Positions 9,411 to 21,318 of a stretch of DNA of 39,489 nt are shown here, piece after piece. The number at the start of each line of letters is the position of its first letter. Positions within the stretch are counted from its first letter, which is position 1. Under the pieces are notes generated by a model. It saw only the letters and a program-made list of their open reading frames with translations. It ran no database searches and was not told the DNA's origin. The DNA comes from Asterionellopsis glacialis. Lineage: Eukaryota > Bacillariophyta > Plagiogrammaphyceae > Rhaphoneidales > Asterionellopsidaceae. A program made the position numbers and the translations under genes. Location: contig WKLE02002133.1 in assembly GCA_014885115.2 (NCBI GenBank), positions 1 to 39,489 of the forward strand, read 5' to 3'.

Positions 9411-9912
9411 TTAATCATTTTTTCGAGGGTAGGGGTAATTATCGGGCATATCTGAATATGGATGCGGCCTTTTCCAACCGACAGGGGGAAGAAGGAAGGC
9501 AATAAAAAATGCACCCAAAACTCCTGCACAAAATTGCCTCACATTTTCTTGGTAAATATATGAAACGATGGGTAAAATAAACAAAAGGATACTGAAAATA
9601 TTGATAGCAATCGATTTCATGTCCAATCCTGCGAAGGAAAAAATGCAATAATTGAAAAAAAAAAACAGAGAAGAAGAAATAAATAATGATAATGTAAGCG
9701 GATTTTGACCATGAGTGAACGAGCTTAAAAAGAAACAATATTTGTTTCTGGTCCCAAACAAGAAAAGATCAGGGGAAACTTGCACTTTTGAAGGAAGAAA
9801 AATTGCAGGGATACAAAGACAGTCCAAGTACATTTCAGTTTTCCACACATTTTCTTTTACACAAGAAGTTTGTTTCTCACGTACCCCTATCTTCTGTCTG
9901 TGCTGGTGCCAT
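9411..9912 (-). CDS. Small two-helix membrane protein, two exons
   Basis: A 28-nt first exon (9912-9885, MAPAQTEDR plus one base) ends at a gtacgt donor. It joins after a long pyrimidine-rich stretch and gcag to exon 2 (9628-9411), for 81 residues. The protein has two hydrophobic helices (about 14-32, SIAINIFSILLFILPIVSY, and about 40-55, CAGVLGAFFIAFLLPP). A short charged loop (YQENVRQF) lies between them, and the tail is Pro/Tyr-rich (WKRPHPYSDMPDNYPYPRK). No family is recognised. The size and layout suit a small subunit of a membrane complex, but this is inference. The in-frame splice and the clear hydrophobic pattern make a real gene likely despite its size. Confidence 0.65.
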
Positions 9913-10577
9913 TGTTGATTGTGTTGATTCTAAATAATAGTCTGGTGTTTCAAGTTATGTTCACCCGCAGGCGAGATTTTGACTTCCTCTTTGTTTTAAA
10001 GGGTATATTCCCTAGAGAGCGTATTGTAGACTCTAGTCGACGTTGAGTGGTACGTTCAACGACAACCAAGCACAAGAAGTTCACGACTTGGAGGCATGTG
10101 ACGCCAAAAACGTTTCCTTACTTCGTGGGCACATTGAACAAACATGTTGTACTTTGCGTGACACGTATGCGTTAAAATATACGAATGCTTATAAGTGATC
10201 TCGATAGGGAGTCCTTATTTAAAGTCTGTCCCTCTGCCCTTATGTTTTCGGTCACTTCAATCAAGGTTTGCAACTGCTGCTTCAGGGCCAAGAAAAAATA
10301 GAAAAATCTTGGAAAAAAGCGCTTGCAGAAAAGGTGAGAAGCACTCTTTGTAGTGGTTGCTGATTGCAGTGCATGGATCGCCGAGACCCGTCAAATGATC
10401 AAACATTGAGACCCGCACACACACACACCAAAAAGTAAACTCGTCACATTTTCATTTTTCTTACTTGAACAGTCACAAATTACTGATCAGTACTACTAAA
10501 AACAACAGCCGCCGAAAAAATTAAAAGAAGTTTTTCACACTTCAGGCAATACACCAAACAAAGAAAAAAAAGATACA
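9913..10577. other. Divergent promoter region
   Basis: It separates the small membrane-protein gene (-) from the CCNDBP1 homologue (+) and so should hold both promoters. A CTAG-rich patch lies at about 10008-10040 and a short (CA)n run at about 10418-10430. No gene is seen. Confidence 0.4.
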
Positions 10578-11711
10578 ATGAGTACAGAAAATAAGAAAAC
10601 ATTGGAAGCATTGAAGCGCCTTGCTATGACACTTAATGATCTCAATGAGATTCCAAGTTCAGATGAGGCAGCAGCTTTATCTCATTGGCGTGAACTTCCG
10701 GAACAAGTTGAAACATCCTACACCATGATGCAAGATGGCGCCTCGCTTGTAGAAGCAACGTCTACAAAGTATACTTTAGTGGGTGCAATTGATCTTGACG
10801 AGGGAGCCAAATTGGCAAGTGATCTACTGAAGGGTATTCAATTGATTGCTGCTGGTGCTTTTGTAATTTGTAACGATAAGGATCACGTGGGCTGTAGCCG
10901 ATCGGCACGACATTATGCGAGACAGTCAGCAAGATCAATTGTATCTACTACTATTTCACTAATAGAAGCATTCCTATGCAAAGAATCTTGGTCGAATCAA
11001 GATGTTGGTGCACAAAAAACAGGTGCTGTATGGTCGTCATGCCAAGCACTTCAAAAAATGCCCAAGGGTAATCGTACATCTATGCGACGTGATCTATTGA
11101 CATGGGCCATGGAATGTAATGAAACAATGCAAGAATTTACAGAAATGGTAGAATTGGGAGCAACATCTTCTAGTGAGAACCAAGACGATAATGATGCTGA
11201 AGCGTGGGATGATTTTTGCGGAGGAGATGATGACCAATACACAGAGCTAGAATTACACATTGCAGAAGCATGTGTAGCTCTCATCAAATGTTCTAGAGGA
11301 ACATTGAATGTTGCATTAAAGGCATGCGAATGTGCTGGAGAAGCAATAACTCAATCAAAGTCAGCAGGCAATCAGGATCGAATGAAAGCTATACTGTATT
11401 GGATCAATTCCCTGTTTGATGCTGCACGTCTCGTTGGTGAGGGTGTGACCGAGCTAGGGACACTTTTGTATCCTCCACTTGAATTAAAGAAGAAGGATAC
11501 TGATGATTGTGCGTTGGTAAAGCAACTTGTTGCACAACGAGATGCAATAGTCAGACTCCACGAAATGTGTCTGGATGCAACACCTAAAGGGCAACAAGAG
11601 TCGCTCAATTTGACGGAAGAGATCACTGAATTGTCATCCAAACTGAAAACTGCAGCACAACGGCGCTTCGATGAAGCGGAAAAAGCCATCAGAGTAGCGA
11701 TTAGCAGATAA
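10578..11711 (+). CDS. CCNDBP1: Cyclin-D1-binding protein 1 (GCIP/CCNDBP1) homologue
   Basis: A single-exon frame of 377 residues, almost wholly helical, with no signal or membrane segment. The pattern fits the GCIP family: an N-terminal helical bundle (LKGIQLIAAGAFVICND at 84-100, then SARHYARQSARSIV), an acidic linker with AWDDFCGGDDD (209-219), and a second bundle (220-377) ending in an amphipathic helix (QRRFDEAEKAIRVAIS). Animal CCNDBP1 binds cyclin D1, GRAP2 and bHLH factors and is considered a negative cell-cycle regulator lacking a catalytic site. Family assignment rests on remembered layout, not an alignment. The gene converges on Fab1 with 91 nt between the stops. Start context is acaATGAGT. 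Confidence 0.7.
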   Translation: MSTENKKTLEALKRLAMTLNDLNEIPSSDEAAALSHWRELPEQVETSYTMMQDGASLVEATSTKYTLVGAIDLDEGAKLASDLLKGIQLIAAGAFVICNDKDHVGCSRSARHYARQSARSIVSTTISLIEAFLCKESWSNQDVGAQKTGAVWSSCQALQKMPKGNRTSMRRDLLTWAMECNETMQEFTEMVELGATSSSENQDDNDAEAWDDFCGGDDDQYTELELHIAEACVALIKCSRGTLNVALKACECAGEAITQSKSAGNQDRMKAILYWINSLFDAARLVGEGVTELGTLLYPPLELKKKDTDDCALVKQLVAQRDAIVRLHEMCLDATPKGQQESLNLTEEITELSSKLKTAAQRRFDEAEKAIRVAISR

Positions 11712-11802
11712 GACGCAATCTGTCGTCACGAGTGTAGTCCTTCATCCACTTTTTTAGAATTGAAAATGTTTATATGTGGTTGTTGAAATTTTAATTGTGT
11801 AT

Positions 11803-14800
11803 CTAGATGACAGTCCACTTATTCGGAACTGTCATGAAATATCGCTCCATCGCATTTGTAAAACGAGCCTTGTATAAAGGAGGTTGGATAATTGTAGGAG
11901 CCTCGCTACCAACAACCATGGGCAAACTTTTACCAACTCTCTCCATCTGTTTTAGAATATCATACTGTCTCATAAAATCAATGATGCCTACAACAAGTTC
12001 CATTCGTTCTTCGTCAATACCTACTAGAATGGAGTAATCCAACACATTGATAATAGAAAGAAATAAAGTGTCATTGAGAACGCTCATATGGAAGACAGCT
12101 TTGGCTCGATCGGTCAATGGCAGCGGCCTACCCGCTGTAAATTCCAGAAAATCACCATCCAATAGTGTCGACACCAAGGTCGTTGGTTCATACGCCCTGT
12201 CGCGAAGTTGAACTTCTACTTCATTCTCAACATCCTCGCCTGAAGAATTGTGATCATCATATTGTCTACTAGACAATTCGGAATCTGACAAATTACGTGA
12301 CAAACCCTCACGAGTAACAACTTCGGTGGCTGCAACCTTGTCTTTTGCAAAGCGGCCGCGTAATGAGCCTTTCAAGTCGAAAACTTTAGATATCTTCTTC
12401 CCATAGAAAATATTTTGCATTACAGCCACTTGTTCCATTGTACGTTTGCCAGTGACTCGGTCATGAGAACCAATTTGATAAACTCCAACAATTTTGCATA
12501 GCACTGTTGGTAAGCCATGAAAGAAAGCCTTGCTTAGGTATTCAAAGTAAGCAGGTGCGCAGTCTAAAAACATTTGAAGTTCGGTTCTTGAAATGTACTT
12601 AATCACGAAGCGCTCATCAGCAGTTCGAGCAAAACTAGCTCCACTCTTCCCACCACTGGCAGCCCAGGGTTGCGAGGATGATAAACTTTGGATAAAGCAC
12701 TTTTCAACATCTAGATTGCGTGGCGTGTGCGAAGAGGCTTGTGATGCTGTGCTGCTTGAAGAGGACAGCTGGTCTTTGGGCGTCAGAAAAGCCTGCCGAA
12801 CCGCATGGAACTGCGTAGCCCAATATGCCGTGCACACAAACTTGCATGTTTGCTGTCCTTTTTCATCATAATCACGAAATGTATGTTTGATATGGCTTTT
12901 GTTCCTGACGAGCATACGTCGTTCAATATCTTTCTTCTCACTAGAAGGAGTCACCGAGCCCGAAGCATTCGATGCCGTCGAACTTTGTCGCCGATGGGTT
13001 GGGCGTGGTAACACGGATCCAGATGAAGAATCTTGTCCCGTTGAGTGGATATTAGCATCAGCAATGTCACCGTCAGGTGCACCCTCGGTTTTGGAGAATT
13101 GCTGGAACTGCTTGGTATATTCCGCGGACGATAACGAATATGCAATAACGGTGCTAGGCTGCTCGTCAAACACAGGGACAATAATACCTCCAACTCCGAC
13201 CTCAAGTCGTGGTCTTCCCTCCTGAAATAGGCCCAGGTTAACCATATAAGGATCTGTCTCTCTACCTACTCTGTTGAAGAATCGGTTGATAGCAGATTTG
13301 ACAGCTCCGCCTGGAGTGTTAATGGCTTTGTTTCTAGACATGCTTGGCACTGGGGATGGCTCTCGGCCACGTCTGATCTTTGTTTCTTGATCAGAGGTAT
13401 GCTGTTGAGCTGGGGTCCCAAGAGATTTTCTTGGCCGTCCTCGAGTTGTGTCCGTCTCGTGATCAGCTAATCTTCGTCGGGATGCAAGCACATCTGCGTC
13501 AATACCATCGGTTGCAAATTCAGCATCATCAAAATCATCATCGTGGAATTCCCGACTATCATGGCGAAAGCTCTTTTCACTTCCTGGAATCAAAGGCAAT
13601 GCCGTCATAGTATCCGTTGCATTGTATTGACTATATAAGTCATGAAGCTGACGAAGCCGGCGCATACTTTCAATCAATGCATCGCCTGCACCTCCATCGC
13701 CAACGATATTTGGCACTATATCACCACGTTGCCCTCCAGAGGGCGCCGAGGCTGCAAGTTTCTTCATTGCAGTAATAGCTTCTCCGACAGCACTGATTCG
13801 TTCGTTCCAGGCCGACGTGAGCATAAAGAGGTACCTCCTGGCGTACCACGGGAATCGAAAGAGCGCTTCATTAACTGAAAGGACTGTGCCATGTGACAAA
13901 CTCCGACCCAACTTTTCGGATACCGAGGCAATTTTTTCCTGTAAAGTTTTTGCGGCATGATCCACTTCCGATCCGATCGTACCTAGCTCTGCAAGGACAG
14001 TCTGAAGATGTTCAGGGCGGTTAGCAGCTGAACCAAATAGAGACCTTGCTTCTCTGGACACCTTTTCAATGTGTTTATCAAAAGCAACAAATAGTTCGGC
14101 AGAAGCTGTAGCGATTTGTTCTAGATGGTGGAGTGCTTCGATCCGATGGAAGGAGTCGTCGATTGGAAGATGACGCCGAACGAACACTCCAAATGATTTG
14201 ACATTTTCATACGTGAAACGTGCTGCCAACCTCCCACAACCAAAATATAAAGTGGCAGCAGATTGCATCTGGCATGAGCATCCATGATCTGGTGAATTCA
14301 TCTCAGCATCTCGATTATAAAAGGAGCATTCAAGAAATTTTCCAAAAGAATATTTCCATGTATCTTCAGAAATGTACACTAGAGGTGTCACGACCTTGGC
14401 GCAGTTTGTGCAGTACGTCCAAGTTGCTATTGCCTCCTCAAATTCTTCTTCAACCGGTGGCCTTTTCTTAGTTTGTGGAGGGGGAGGCAAAGGGTCATCC
14501 ATTTGTTCAACCTAAAAATAAGTTTTAAAATGAATTGAGTGTTAGAAGCTGAGTCTGTTCGAGTGTACTAGATTTTGCATTCTTCAAGCAGTAGATGTCT
14601 TACCGTAATGTTGATTAGTCCATCGTTGTGTATGAATGACAGTGAGTGGTCTAAGACCGACTTTTTGCAAGTAGAATTCTGGCATTTTAAGGACAAATTA
14701 AAGCAAGAGTCTCTCAAAAATTGCCCAAGCGAAACGTCCTGGAGAGAGTAGCAGCATATCCCCTTAACCTCTGCGGGACAGCATTGAGTTTTGTCTGCCA

Positions 14801-17800
14801 TCCAAACGGAAGTGATAAGTATTGACTGGTGATCAAATGCTGTAACTTGGCCTGAAATGGATCGTTGAGATGGTTCGTTGGATCTTCCATTCCATGGTCG
14901 GACCTTTCGCCCGTTGGGAGGGCTTCCATAGTCCACACAAAGCGACGAACTGAACAAGTTCTCTGGTCGAACTTTGAACGAGTTTGGAAGCTTTGCGCAA
15001 CGTTCTTTTAGGTAGCTAGTTTCAAGTCTAAGATTGTACGCTACATAGATGAGAAAGCGCAATATTCTTTTGACCTGTTTAAGAGCGATACGGCTAGCAC
15101 CTCTCAAAACAACTGTACAACCCAAATCCTTGGGACAGCCTTCTAGCATCACAAAGGTCTGCGCCACACCTCTCTTGGCTAACCCTTTCTTTACGGCTTC
15201 ACTTCCATCGAGAACACTCTGGCCCAAGACATTGGCTGCAAGAGCCGCCTGGCGATCTTGATTACTTAGTTTGGTGTCTTTCAAAAGATCTTGAATTACT
15301 TTTGGGTTGGAACTTAACAGCCTATTTCTTGTTCCTTTTTGTTGAGACTGAGTATCCTTATCTACCCATTTTTCATTGTCTCGAAAGGTGACCAGACGGA
15401 ATCTTTTGCATTTTCCAAGCACATTTTCTCCAAACGTATTCATAACATGATCCGTAGAACTGATGATGGTTGCACCAGTTTGTCGTGAGATCCGACTCAT
15501 CAAGGTGGATTTAACTTGTTGGATAAGCACTACACGCGCCTTTAATAATAGTTCCAATGCTTTCCGAGACACAGACTTGCCAACCAAAAGTAAATCTGGT
15601 TTGTGTCTCAGAATTTTAGCAACTAAAATTTCCATATACTTTTCTTCTTGTTCCATGAGCGTATCTAACGATGCGATTCGATTTTCTGTCCGAGTAAACT
15701 CAATCCCACCACTCAGTAGCATGATGCGTGGGTTTTCAATCTCTCGTGCCATGCGTTTATGACTGACATTTTTGCGAAACACAACACCTGACATGTACGC
15801 ACAATCCTTGTAAGACCCCCCAGGGATAGTTTTCAGTTTGCAGTAAGGACGAATATCCAACAAATCGCCCCTCTTAACATTCGGATTGACAGTGGCACAG
15901 CAACGTGTAGCCAAGGCCATGAGTTTGTTAAGCCATTGCTTTTGCAGTCTCGGATATTCCTGTAGGAGCAATGGCGCCTCCGTTTTCAAAAGTTGTTTAC
16001 CAAGCTTTTCCAATTGTGAAGCTGCCAAGAGTCCTAAATGATTGCAATGGGCAGCTGGCTGTGGTTTCTTGGCAGCAGCTGCAGCCGTTTCTTCTGCATC
16101 TCTAGAAAATGTCATTTTGGGTGTGAGGGACGACGAGAGTTGCAATTCAATAGCCATTTCCTCTTGGAATTGATCAATGGATAGTGGAACGTCGTGAGCT
16201 GCAGAGGAATTAGGATCTTCATCATTTGAAGCTGCAGGTGCGGGAGAATTATTGTTTGAAAGTCTTTGTGCTAACCGTCCTGCCAAACCCGGTTTCACTA
16301 CTTTATTATTTTCAGACCCCCCAGATGGCGACTCTTTCTGTGCTTCTCCTTCCTTTTTTTGTTGCTGTTGAGGGGCTTCTTCCAAATGTTGAGCAAGGCG
16401 ATCCAATGGATTTTGAATTTTTTCTTGTTGCTCATTTTGTTGTTGAGATTGTCGTTTGCTTAAAGTCGAAATAACACTATTGTCTTTTCCCTTTAGTTGT
16501 TGTTCAAGTGTTGCTTGAACAGAACTACCTTGCGGTACAAGTTTCTGGTGGTTAGGTGACAAGGACGATGGCATGTCACTGGATGTAGGCAACAAGAGTA
16601 AATTGTTGTTGATAGTGGATTGCGTCGACGGTGGGCTACCTTTTGACGCTGACTCTGCGAGGGCGCCTTTCGATCCCTTGGCGCCATCTCCTCCTTTTAA
16701 CAACGGGTATTCATTGTTTAACGAAGAGTCTCTCTTATGAGTTGGCGGAAGTGGCGATGCGCTACTGGTACGATTCAAGCTAGCTGCACTACCAGAGCGC
16801 TTGTGAGTGGGTGCTCCACTTCCACCCGCTGTTCCAGACCCACTTCCTTTGCTATCTACCCCAGGACTTTCTGGTCTCCCCCCACCTCTTGTTGACACTG
16901 CCGTAGGAGCAGGTGATACTTGTTCCTCCAACAAAGGTAACGGTGAGTTTTCAAAGCACATTTTACACGCTCGAATAGTTTTACCCTCCACATCTTCCAA
17001 CTCACAACCTGGTGGAAGTTCTACAAAGTAGGCTGAACACGAGGAGCAAAACACTTGCCCGCACAATCGGCAATGGTGCCGCCTCCGAAAAACTGTAAAT
17101 GGAACATCACATGCATAACAATGCTTACAAAGTTGATCAGGCATCCAATGTTCCCGGTCATCACCTTGAGATTTTTGTTTGAGAAACGAAAATGACTTCA
17201 TGGTTGTTGTCGTTGTGGCTGTAGATGTTGTGTTTGATTCCGTGTTGGGCAACGATGATGATGGTGTTCCTTCAGCTCCTTCCGCACTGTTTTTTCCATT
17301 CGTACCATTAGACCCATCATTTGCCGAGTTGGTAGAAGATGAAGAAAAGGGTGTACGAGATGGTAATAGATAACTTGCGGCTGTACCTGCATTGGAGTGG
17401 GACGCAGCAGCATTTTTGTTGCTACCATCGTTAGTTGATACTTGTCTTCCATCGACCCATTCACGTCGCTGTTGGTCATCCCATTCATAGAATGACGAAT
17501 CGTGACGTTTGATGGCTTCTTGTGTACTACTTTTATTGTTACTACTCCCCAACGATGAAACTTGAATCGATCTGTTATTGTTGTTGGCTTGGTGGTGGCG
17601 TTTCTCTCTTTCTTTCTGTTGATATTTCGATTGATTATTACGGTCACCAGAGGAAGTTACAGACGGAGTTTTCCATAAGTCTTTCTCATCTTGAGTTTCC
17701 CAATATACATCGTCTTCTTTCTGTACAACTTGACTTGTTGCATTTGACTTTTTCGCCATACGGGGATTGCTGTTCCCAAACAATAGAATAGGAACATCCT

Positions 17801-18032
17801 GTTCTTCCTCAAGCAAATCTCTATCTTCGCCCTCCTCTTGTTCCAAGGCAGGGCCATTATTAATATTTGTGCCATAGGTAGGAAACTGCGTTAGCAATTT
17901 ATCTGCTGCCTCATCTTCATTTTCAGTTAAATTCGCTGTATCTTCATCACTCAAAACGGAAGAGTATTGCTTTTTGGATGAATGTCCATCTCCTTCACTG
18001 CCGACAACTGTATGCCATATATTATTCAGCAT
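11803..18032 (-). CDS. FAB1: Fab1/PIKfyve phosphatidylinositol-3-phosphate 5-kinase, two exons
   Basis: Exon 1 (18032-14604) and exon 2 (14511-11803) join in frame across a 92-nt intron (gtaaga donor, tttttag acceptor) into 2045 residues, close to human PIKfyve (about 2100). The domains run in the family order. A FYVE zinc finger lies at about 297-361, with a WMPD motif, the basic RRRHHCRLCG core and an RAC motif. A CCT/TCP-1 chaperonin-like domain follows at about 660-1010. The conserved Cys-rich region (about 1030-1290) is split by the intron. The PIP-kinase domain (about 1745-2045) has FVIKYISR (ATP lysine), FDLKGSLRGRF, LDYSILVGID and VGIIDFMRQYD. No DEP domain is seen, as in yeast and plant Fab1. 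The enzyme makes PI(3,5)P2 on late endosomes and vacuoles. Linkers are rich in Ser, Asn and Gln. The frame is open 23 codons upstream without an ATG, so 18032 is the first Met; a short upstream exon is not excluded. Confidence 0.93.
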
Positions 18033-18742
18033 TGTCGTGGTTGGCTGTGGTGCTGTGACTTTGGTGTTTGGTTTGTTCTCATGGGGATGATCTACCAACA
18101 ACTAACAGTCAGTCTCTTGATGTAACATCATGAGTTTTGAACGAGAACAGGGTCAGCAGTTGGTCAGGCGTGGGACAGGACTGCGGGATATCATTTCCCA
18201 GATTGCCTCTTTTTCCTCCCCTCAAAGAAGTTCCCGAAAATTCTTGCTTGCCGGCGTTGACTTTTGGTCGAACAGGTCGAATACAGTATCGTATTTCCAC
18301 GTACAAAGTCTACGTAGGAATACGAAGGGAGTTTCCGTTACTGGAGTTCGGCTAAGCGACTCCAACTCCTTGACTACTACTCTGTACCGGTAGGACCCGC
18401 ATACCATGTGTTGTGATCTTACCTGGGATAGCTTGTGGGATCGATCCTTATGTTGTACTCACCCGCTCCCGATCTGTTCATCTTCCGTCTCTCAGAAGAA
18501 GACAGATAGAACTGACCGATAGTCTCTACTGTAATAATTCAACATTCGAACACACTGCTGTACAATATTTGATGAGCATTACAACACTCCAAAAAGTACT
18601 ACTATTTGTTTCGATAATGAATTTTAGAATTACTAAGTTGTAATAAGAATATAAGCGCTACCTTAAAAATAGTCATCGCTACCACCACATAAAAAATAAT
18701 GAAAAAACTAAATACATTGACTCCTGCTTATTGCCTCTCTAG
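18033..18742. other. Intergenic between FAB1 and the MFS gene
   Basis: This holds the FAB1 promoter region and the 3' flank of the MFS transporter gene, both on the minus strand. An 87-codon plus-strand frame (18130-18393) has no domain and lies in the FAB1 upstream region; I do not support it. A palindromic patch with accggt and mirrored tacg arms lies at about 18295-18400. Confidence 0.4.
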
Positions 18743-20334
18743 CTAAATGGAAAGCAGACCAAGAGTTTTTCGATAGACAACAACAATCGACATGGACGTC
18801 GAAAGGATCCCAATCAGAATCAAAAATAGAGTAATGATTGAAGAATAATTTGTCACGTAACCAGACATGATTGGAAATAGGATGCGGGCAGCTGAACCCG
18901 ACGATGCAAACCATCCCATTAATGTTCCTTGCTTTCTTCGTCCGACAACTGTAAATATCAAGCCAAGCAAAAAAAGATCAATTTATTAGAAACAGTCACT
19001 CCATGGACCAACCACCATCTCAATCGATGACCAAATTTTAAAGCAAATCCAGTTGATTTTAACTTACTTTTGGAAAACATTCCAATAACAGCTGTATGGC
19101 CGATAGGATATCCCACCGAGTACATCATAAACATGGCAAGAAAATATTTCCATACTTCATTCTCGTTCGTGTCCTCGGATACAAAACATAAACTAAGCAT
19201 ACATCCAACCATTACCGCCATACCTCCTGTAATCAATTGGACGTCTGTGAAATATTCCGAAAGTTGTGCCATGCAAAGTAGAGCAACGACTCCAATAGTA
19301 CCACATGTGGCAACGATGGATCCAGCTACTTCAGATGACATACCAAAGTGTGTATCAGCATAGTTAATACCCATAGTTTCAAACGATGCTATTGATCCTT
19401 TTGTGGCAACATTTAGTAACATACAACCCAAAAGACATGCATCGTAGGTAGTTAGCCCAATCCAAGTAGTTGTGTTGGCAAGTTCATCAATAAGAGTTCG
19501 GCGTTTGGATTTGGGCAAAAAATCATTCGAAGACTTCTTGGATGATCGTTCTCGATCTTGGAACACAAAAATCAAGAGTATAAGCGTGATGAAACAAATC
19601 ACAAACATAAAGTATGCTGGAGCAGTAAACTTGTTCAACTGGAAAATACCCATTTCGTAAGATTCGTCTTGAATGACGTGTGAAAATAGTGCCCCAAAGA
19701 ATGGTGTGACTGTAAATCCACCATATTGGACTGCTGTCGTGATTGCCATGTATTTAGTTCTTTGCCTTGTGGCAGTGACCTCGGCCACAAAGGCACGAGT
19801 CACGCCCAAGGTCCCACTTCCAATACCCAACATAGTTTGTGCTATAATGAGGAATTCTTTCTTTCCCACAACAGGAATTTGAGCATATGCCAATGTTCCG
19901 ACCGTCAAGATAAACGTGGACAACATTAATGTCTTTTGGTACCCATAAGTCACAGACCAAGATCCGAAGACAGGACTGACAATGATGCGGCCGAACGAAA
20001 AGGAGGCTACAGCATAACCAAGAGTGACAGTAGTCCCTCCAAGAGATTCGACCAACGGCCACATGGTGGGAAACATAACTCCACGTGACATATCGCCAAT
20101 AAGAATAACTCCGCATACGATTAAATATCCAAGAGGATCATGAATACCCTCAGCCGTTTGCGTACTGGAGATAGATCCCATCCCAGCAACACTTTCGAGA
20201 TCAGCATGCTTGGGTGGTCCCATGCCGTCATTGTTGGTATTTTGGTTTTGATCGATCCTATCTAACGAATCCAAGGAAGCTGGGTTGGCACCTGCAAGTT
20301 CCAGAGTTACATACGGTGTTTCTGACTTGGACAT
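18743..20334 (-). CDS. MFS transporter, MFSD8/SPX-MFS-like, two exons
   Basis: Exon 1 (20334-19068) and exon 2 (18948-18743) join in frame across a 119-nt intron (gtaagt donor, tttacag acceptor) to 490 residues. After a soluble N-terminus of about 65 residues there are about twelve hydrophobic helices. The stretches RGVMFPTMWPLV (84-95), GIGSGTLGVTRAFVAEVTAT (170-189) and, across the splice, KIVGRRKQGTLMGWFASSGS followed by AARILFP are typical of the branch containing animal MFSD8/CLN7 and plant and fungal SPX-MFS proteins, but no SPX domain is present. Animal MFSD8 acts in the lysosomal membrane and plant relatives carry phosphate into vacuoles, so an acidic-organelle or vacuolar location is likely. 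The substrate is not predictable. It lies just upstream of, and on the same strand as, FAB1. Start context is aacATGTCC. Confidence 0.85.
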
Positions 20335-21318
20335 GTTTATAACATAGGCTTTGATACGATGAAGGAAAGTGCAATTCTACCTTGCGTGAATGAGAGAGAG
20401 AAGCGGAACAGGTGCTGCATACAACAGAAAATTAAAAAATGCAGCAAGAGGGGAGGGGTGAAAAGATCAGTTTATTTCTCGCCTGTGTTTTTCTCAATAC
20501 AGAAAGTCTCTTTCGAAACAAATGACGAGGGTTCAGATTTAAGGATACAAGGTACGTCTAATATACAATAATACTATGGATACGACATTTTATTTCGAAA
20601 CCAGTACATATATCAATGATTATGACAAACAACACTTTGTTTCAAATAATATTATTATGATCTTGGGCTTGGATTTATAAATCAAGAACACCTTATAATA
20701 GGTTCAATAAGTATCTAAATTACAACAAAGAGTTGGTATGAAAATTTCACATATATACAGAAAATAATATTCTGGTTTTTGTTAATTACAAATGTAGCTG
20801 AATCTCATTATATATAAACTACGATTTACTATACTCAGTACCTTGGACAGTCTTGTGTTATTACCTGTGAACAATAATACAACGGTCAATTTTAGGTATG
20901 GCTGGGTACCAATAATTTTCACAGTAGACTGGATGATAAGATCGATTCTACGGATTCCTATTCTACTCCGATGACGATTGTTTTGTCCGTTGGAATAAAC
21001 ACATTAAATCTAAATCTAAGTTTGTCCAATGTACGTGAATATAAATTTTCTACCAGGTAGTGATCGTTGTCACCAAATTTCCATCGTATCATATCTATTA
21101 GATTTTGTGTTGTTGTGCTTCCCGAAACGCGAGGCTGGCGGAAAGATCTCATCTCTGGCCTTGCTCTGGCAGCAGGGAGCATCGAGGCACAAACAAGCAA
21201 GCAAAGAAAAGACCGACAACACGGACAACCCAAAGTGGCATTATAATAACAGTTGTCGCAAGACATAGAAAGATCTAGAAGGACAAGGGAGACAACGAGC
21301 AGAATAACCAAAACAGCA
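20335..21318. other. Divergent promoter region
   Basis: Lies between divergent MFS (-) and TRAPPC9 (+) genes. Much of 20570-20880 is very AT-rich. A minus-strand frame of 117 codons (20958-21311) is open through the TRAPPC9 leader but has no recognised domain and is not supported. One ggtacc occurs near 20910. Confidence 0.4.

Noticed and set aside
18130..18393. 87-codon plus-strand frame upstream of FAB1
   Set aside because: It begins fairly protein-like but lies in the FAB1 leader and promoter region, has no domain, and runs into a palindromic tract.
20958..21311. 117-codon minus-strand frame with a hydrophobic start
   Set aside because: It starts 8 bases from the TRAPPC9 ATG and runs antisense through its leader; the Cys-rich start looks like a signal peptide by chance. 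Spliced transcript data could change this.
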